Source: a virus. Taken from it: a stretch of 61,849 nucleotides of DNA. Below are positions 57,517 to 61,849 of the stretch, in pieces. The position numbers were made by a program, and so were the translations under genes. Every line of letters begins with the position of its first letter. The first letter of the stretch is position 1. Location of the stretch: positions 1 to 61,849 of the IMG/VR virus record IMGVR_UViG_3300033141_002871. One strand, given 5' to 3'. The notes beneath the pieces are model-generated. The model had not been told where the DNA came from. It saw only the letters and a program-made list of their open reading frames with translations, and searched no databases.

Positions 57517-60500
57517 ATGCCGGAAAGAACGGACCTAGTACTCGGACTGAAGGGCGATCCATCGTCCGCGGTTGCGACGCTGGAGAAGATCGTCAAGGCT
57601 CTGGACCGGCTCGACAAGAAGCTGGACCGGGTCGGAACAGAGGCGGAGAATACCGCGAAGCGGTTTGAGACTGGGTTCGCGAGGGCCGCGCAGCGGATGT
57701 CCTCCAGCATCGGCAGGATGGTCAAGTACCTGGTGGCCGGTGCGGGAGTCGGGCTTGTCGGCTCGTTCTACAAGGCGATTGGAGCTGCCCGGGAGTTCGA
57801 GACGGCCCTGGGCGAGGTCTCCACGCTTCTCGGCGGCAAGGCCGTGCAGCAGATGGCGAAGTACCGGAAGGAGATCATCGAGCTGTCGAAGCGGTCGTCT
57901 TCCGGAGCCAACGAGCTGACGAGAGCCCTGTACCAGGTAATCTCCGCCGGGACGAAGGGAAGCCAGACCGTCGCCGGTGCGATGAAGCTATTGGAGACGG
58001 CACAGCACGCGGCGGTCGCCGGGGTGTCCGACACGTTCACCGCGGTCGACGTGCTCACGACCGCCCTGAACGCCTACGGGAAGTCGACCGAGGACGCCGA
58101 GAGGTTCTCCGACTCGCTGTTCGTGGCTGTTCGAGAGGGCAAGTTGACCTTCGGAGAGTTGGCCTCGCAGCTCGGCATGGTCGCCAGCATCGCGGCGAAC
58201 GCCGGAGTGTCCTTCGAGGAGGTGAACGCGGCGGTCGCGGCAATGACGAAGGCCGGCTTGTCGACCGACATCGCGGTGACTGCCCTCCGGGGAACCCTCG
58301 TTTCTCTGATGAAGCCGAGCAAGGACTTGAAGGCTGTCCTGGGCGATCCGGCAAAGACGCTGCGGGAGCGCGGGCTACTCGGCGCGATGGAGCTGATCGG
58401 CAAGGCTGCGGCCGGCGATTCCGCGAAGATGAGCAAGCTGATTCCCGACGTCCGCGCGTTGACCGGCGCGTCCATCCTCGCCGGGACCGGCCTGCAGAAC
58501 TTCCGCGACATCATGGAGAAGATGGGCGAGTCGACCGGGGCGATGGACACCGCCTACAGGAAGATGTCCGACACCTTCGAGGAGCAGACCCGGAGGTTCT
58601 GGAACACGGTCAACGCCGCCTTCATCGAGATCGGCAGCCGGCTCATGCCTGTCCTGATGGAGTACATGGAGAAGTTCTCCGCCTGGTTTGCGGAGAACGG
58701 GGACGAGGTGATCGACTGGATCACGAAGGCCGTCGAGACGATGGTCGAGTTCGGCAAGTGGGTCCTGGCGAACGGCAAGACCATCGTCACGATCCTCGCC
58801 TCAATGTGGGCGGTCGGGAAGATCACTGCGTTCGTCGGGGTTCTCAGGACGGCGGTCGGTCTCTACAAGGACCTGGCGAAGATTCCGATGACCGGGGCTC
58901 TCGGTCTGATGACTCGGCTCGCGGCCGCCGCAGCTCCTGCCGCTCTGATGTTCGGGGCGTGGAGCAAGACAGCCAGCGCGATCCAAGAGGCGAAGGCTGC
59001 CGGAAAGGCGGAGGCCGCGAAGCTCGCTGCCGGGTACGCGCCAGCGGTCCGGATCGCAGCCCCGGCCCTGGCCGGGATGTCTCCGGAGCAGCTCGCGGGA
59101 CTGCGAGGGGGAACCGCGCCCTACGAGTACTTGTTCGGCCAGGTGAAGGGGCAGTACCGGAGGCTGACCGGGTACGGCGCGACATACGGCATGGAGCAGA
59201 AGCTCCGGAAGGAGCTGGACCGGCTAATCGCGGACATGACGGAGCAGGCGGCGCAGCGAGGTGCCGAGGCCGTGGAGCAGGCCGTGGAGAAGGGAGCGGA
59301 GGCCGGAGCGCCGGAGGCCGCCAAGGTGTTGTCGAAGGAGGAGAAGAAGCGGAGGAAGGAGCTGCTGGCCGCTCGGAAGTCGTGGGCGCAGCTCCTGTCG
59401 TCCCTGGAGATGAGCCTGTCGACCCGGAGGCAGCGGCTGGAGCTGCGGTTCGCCGAAGAGTTGAAGAGGGTCCGGACGCTGGCGGCGAAGGCCGGGAAGG
59501 ACGCGGCGGTCGCGGAGGGGATGCTGAGGGAGAAGTTCGAGCGGGATCTGCAGAAGCTCCGGGAGGCCGACAGGAAGAGGCAGCTTGAGCACTGGCAGAA
59601 GGTGATCGACAGGTTCCAGAGGCAGCAGAAGATCTGGAGGGAGATCGAGGCGTCCGCGGCCGCGGGGATATCCGGCTGGTACGGGAAGATCGGCGGCGCG
59701 GAGCTGGAGACGGAGCAGGAGCGCAGGTTCTACAGGCTGGCTGCCGGGAGGAAGAAGGAGGGGGGAGGCTTCTGGTCGGACGTCTGGAGGGGCGCGAAGG
59801 AGCGGGGCGGCGCGATGATCACCGACGCCGCGATGGCGGCCGCCGGCGGCATCATGCGACCGTTCGGCCAGATCTGGGATCTTCTCGGATCCGCGATGGG
59901 CGGCGAGGGAGTGAGCGGTACCCGGCAGATGGTCGGAGGGATTGTCCAGGGTTGGGAGAACCTCGCGAGGAACCTGGGGCCGGTGCTCGACTACCTGGCG
60001 GAGGAGGGAATCCCGAAGCTGCTCTCCGCCTTCGTCGACGCCTTGCCGGAAGTGATCGACGCCATTGTGTCCCATGTCGACGATATCGTAGTCGCGGTGG
60101 TCGACAGGGTTCCTGACATCATAGACGCGGTGATCGAACAGATCCCGAACATCATACAGGAGATCATCAGGTCGATACCGATCATCGCGTGGGAGCTAGC
60201 GAAGGCGGTGGCCGAGGCGATAGGGAACATCGTCACGCTCGGCGGCGGGCTCGGGTACACGAAGAAGTGGGGAGGCAAGGTCCCGGTGCTCGGGCACGCC
60301 GCTGGCTTCGTCGCGGATATTGGAAAGGGGGCCTGGGGCTTTCTGAAGGGTCTCTTCTCGAAGCACGGGGGCGGGGTTGTCGGAGAGTTCGGGAGGACCG
60401 GGCTCGGCGGTATTCTACCGGGAGTCAGGGCGTACCATAGCGGCGGGATAGTCGGCGTGCTGGAGGGGTTCGTGTCCGCGTCCGACGCCTTCGTCGGCGC

Positions 60501-60819
60501 GGTGCGGGCGCACAGCGGAATGTTCGTCCGGCCCCGACTCGCGGCCGACGAGGTCCCGGTCATCGCGCAGGCCGGCGAGGGGATCATCCGGAGGAGCGTC
60601 GTCGAGGCGCTGGGCGGTGCGCCGGCGATTGAGGCGTTGAACCGTGGAGTAGTTCCGGGCGGGGACGTCCACTACCATGTTCATGCAGGAACGTTGTTTG
60701 CCAGGGACGCCGCGGAGATCGTCGATGAGCTTCAGGCAGAGAACTTTAGGCGTGGCAAGGGTAGATTGAGGGACTCAGTCATCACCGGTGTGCCGGGGTT
60801 CGAATCGAGGCGGAAGTAG
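57517..60819 (+). CDS. Tape measure protein
   Basis: 1100 residues, the longest uninterrupted gene in the window. A TP901-type core (AREFETALGEVSTLLGG...NELTRALYQVISAGTKG...SFEEVNAAVAAMTKAGLSTD) fills residues 90-270. Hydrophobic segments around 65-80 and 410-485, a coiled coil (about 590-720) and a Gly-rich end follow. Sets tail length and may aid DNA entry through the membrane. Confidence 0.88.
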   Translation: MPERTDLVLGLKGDPSSAVATLEKIVKALDRLDKKLDRVGTEAENTAKRFETGFARAAQRMSSSIGRMVKYLVAGAGVGLVGSFYKAIGAAREFETALGEVSTLLGGKAVQQMAKYRKEIIELSKRSSSGANELTRALYQVISAGTKGSQTVAGAMKLLETAQHAAVAGVSDTFTAVDVLTTALNAYGKSTEDAERFSDSLFVAVREGKLTFGELASQLGMVASIAANAGVSFEEVNAAVAAMTKAGLSTDIAVTALRGTLVSLMKPSKDLKAVLGDPAKTLRERGLLGAMELIGKAAAGDSAKMSKLIPDVRALTGASILAGTGLQNFRDIMEKMGESTGAMDTAYRKMSDTFEEQTRRFWNTVNAAFIEIGSRLMPVLMEYMEKFSAWFAENGDEVIDWITKAVETMVEFGKWVLANGKTIVTILASMWAVGKITAFVGVLRTAVGLYKDLAKIPMTGALGLMTRLAAAAAPAALMFGAWSKTASAIQEAKAAGKAEAAKLAAGYAPAVRIAAPALAGMSPEQLAGLRGGTAPYEYLFGQVKGQYRRLTGYGATYGMEQKLRKELDRLIADMTEQAAQRGAEAVEQAVEKGAEAGAPEAAKVLSKEEKKRRKELLAARKSWAQLLSSLEMSLSTRRQRLELRFAEELKRVRTLAAKAGKDAAVAEGMLREKFERDLQKLREADRKRQLEHWQKVIDRFQRQQKIWREIEASAAAGISGWYGKIGGAELETEQERRFYRLAAGRKKEGGGFWSDVWRGAKERGGAMITDAAMAAAGGIMRPFGQIWDLLGSAMGGEGVSGTRQMVGGIVQGWENLARNLGPVLDYLAEEGIPKLLSAFVDALPEVIDAIVSHVDDIVVAVVDRVPDIIDAVIEQIPNIIQEIIRSIPIIAWELAKAVAEAIGNIVTLGGGLGYTKKWGGKVPVLGHAAGFVADIGKGAWGFLKGLFSKHGGGVVGEFGRTGLGGILPGVRAYHSGGIVGVLEGFVSASDAFVGAVRAHSGMFVRPRLAADEVPVIAQAGEGIIRRSVVEALGGAPAIEALNRGVVPGGDVHYHVHAGTLFARDAAEIVDELQAENFRRGKGRLRDSVITGVPGFESRRK

Positions 60820-60820
60820 C

Positions 60821-61309
60821 ATGATAGGACAGAGACTACCAGACCATCGCAGCATTGCGCGAGTGCTTGCGGACCTTCCCGAGATTGCGGATTGGGTTGA
60901 GAAGAGGGGAAGGAACTCCAAGGGTGTGAACTGCTGGGGCGACATGCTGTTCGAGGCACAGAAGCTGTTTCCTTCTCGTCGGATAGCGGCGGCGATCCGG
61001 AGGCTGGAGCTTTGCGGTTGGGGCCGACTAGTCGTTCTGACCTGGTGTCCCTGGGATGAGGAACTGGACGTTCTGTGGACGGAAACCCGGAGCATCTTGC
61101 TGGACCGGGGAGGTATCCTGAGTTGGCGGCTGATAAGGCGGAGATTGCTGTACGGCGCGTTCGGGGAGGTCCGGCAGAGGTGGACAATCGTCCGAGAGGA
61201 ATGGATACGCAGGGTCGGTTTGACCGGGGAGGAAGATCCTAGGTTCTTGAGGCACGTCATTGACTGGCTTGAAGCCGGCGGAAAGGCAGCCTCCGGGCTT
61301 GGAGGGTGA
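60821..61309 (+). CDS. Hypothetical tail-region protein, 162 aa
   Basis: ATG one base after the tape measure stop. Arg- and Trp-rich alpha/beta protein, no family recognised. Position suggests a distal tail or tip accessory. Confidence 0.6.
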   Translation: MIGQRLPDHRSIARVLADLPEIADWVEKRGRNSKGVNCWGDMLFEAQKLFPSRRIAAAIRRLELCGWGRLVVLTWCPWDEELDVLWTETRSILLDRGGILSWRLIRRRLLYGAFGEVRQRWTIVREEWIRRVGLTGEEDPRFLRHVIDWLEAGGKAASGLGG

Positions 61310-61311
61310 AG

Positions 61312-61849
61312 ATGCGGCAGCTACTCGTTGGAGCTTTGCAGGACGAGAAGAACCTGGAGTGGATCAAGAGACCCTACGGCGAGGGGTGGACTCTGGACGT
61401 TCCGGAGCCGAACTCTTCCAACATCGGCAAGACGGGATTCTTCGGTTTCGGGTGTCGACCGTTATCGGACCAGAAGCTGACAGTTACTGTCGAACGGAGT
61501 GGGGATTACGTCGATTACTGGGAGCGCGGCGGCTTACGTGGAGGTGCACGCTTTATTTTCGAGCCTGAGTACCTGAAGGACTCTGACGGAAACGACGCAG
61601 TTGATGAAGTGAATCGGTTAGGCGGAGAGCGCGGAGACATTGCGTGGGTCGCCGCTAGTCTGGTGAACATCGGGCTCGGAATGCCGGCCAACAGCGGATA
61701 TCAGATTGGATCTATAAAAGCGAAGAAACTCACCAAGTGGGATTACCAGTCGGATCAAGTCGGGTATCAGGCGATAGCTGTGGCGGCGTCCAGGAAGATC
61801 AGTGACAACTCTTTGAAGTTCCACGTGTGGAGGATGAGTAGCGGCGTCA
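61312..61849 (+). CDS. Tail-tip candidate, 3' partial
   Basis: ATG with GGAGGGTGAAG upstream; the frame stays open to the window end (179 codons). Beta-rich start (MRQLLVGALQDEKNLEWIKR, later FGFGCRPLSDQ). Located where distal tail proteins lie in siphophages. The rest is outside the window. Confidence 0.55.
   Translation, partial: MRQLLVGALQDEKNLEWIKRPYGEGWTLDVPEPNSSNIGKTGFFGFGCRPLSDQKLTVTVERSGDYVDYWERGGLRGGARFIFEPEYLKDSDGNDAVDEVNRLGGERGDIAWVAASLVNIGLGMPANSGYQIGSIKAKKLTKWDYQSDQVGYQAIAVAASRKISDNSLKFHVWRMSSGV

Noticed and set aside
60790-60815. GGTTCGAATC, resembling a tRNA T-arm or a tRNA-type attachment site
   Set aside because: It lies in the tape measure coding end, has no matching T-stem and no acceptor, D or anticodon arms nearby.
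1-61849. CRISPR arrays, tRNA genes, insertion sequences, integrase
   Set aside because: No regularly spaced repeats, cloverleaf, transposase or recombinase motifs were seen on either strand by reading.

Overview
The window is 62 kb of a GC-rich tailed-phage (Caudoviricetes) genome. Every supported gene lies on the + strand, and genes are tightly packed with many ATGA or GTGA overlaps. The first gene (family B DNA polymerase) and the last gene (a tail-tip candidate) both run off the ends. The host looks bacterial: strong GGAGG ribosome binding sites, a single-stranded-DNA-binding protein ending in the bacterial SSB-type tip DDDVPF, a NusG-type protein, a GroES-like protein, a lipobox lipoprotein and U-tract terminators. 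The host genus cannot be read from the sequence. No tRNA, CRISPR array, integrase or insertion sequence was seen.

Layout. 1-10 kb is replication and recombination: PolB with a 384-residue intein, a zinc-ribbon ssDNA-binding protein, a RecA-type recombinase, an Mre11/SbcD nuclease, a Rad50/SbcC ATPase and a RuvC-like resolvase. 10-14.2 kb holds a spermidine-synthase-like Rossmann protein, a full NusG-like protein, a helix-turn-helix protein fused to an NlpC/P60 peptidase, a GroES-like protein and a terminase small subunit candidate. 14.2-24.3 kb is an accessory block of about thirty small genes. Many have CxxC zinc sites, and it also includes an MT-A70 methyltransferase, a MazG-like protein and a PD-(D/E)XK nuclease. 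24.3-25.5 kb is a ParB-PAPS-reductase fusion.

25.7-44 kb is packaging and head: terminase large subunit, T4-type portal, minor head protein, a T4-gp21-type protease fused to a scaffold-like tail, and a gp23-like major capsid protein with two intrinsic terminators downstream. It continues with a run of proteins carrying signal peptides or N-terminal anchors, and a connector. 44-54.4 kb is a glycan cassette between connector genes: a GT2-GT2-GT4 triple fusion, further glycosyltransferases, a hexapeptide acyltransferase, a B12-binding radical SAM enzyme and a sulfotransferase-GT2 fusion. An NAD-dependent epimerase/dehydratase sits apart at 33 kb. 54.4-61.8 kb is a siphovirus-like tail: connectors, tube, tail-assembly chaperones joined by a likely -1 frameshift, tape measure and tip genes. 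No tail sheath gene was seen.

The most striking unexplained signal is a family of eight AT-rich 19-bp palindromes (TTATTTA-N5-TAAATAA). They sit only at gene junctions, often overlapping the stop codon of one gene or the ribosome binding site of the next. They may be a genome-wide operator, stoperator or RNA element, possibly linked to the phage NusG or the HTH protein. A second unusual signal is a small N-terminal module (R/QN-V/L-SGK...PGE/D) shared by the large glycosyltransferase and two short proteins of the glycan cassette.
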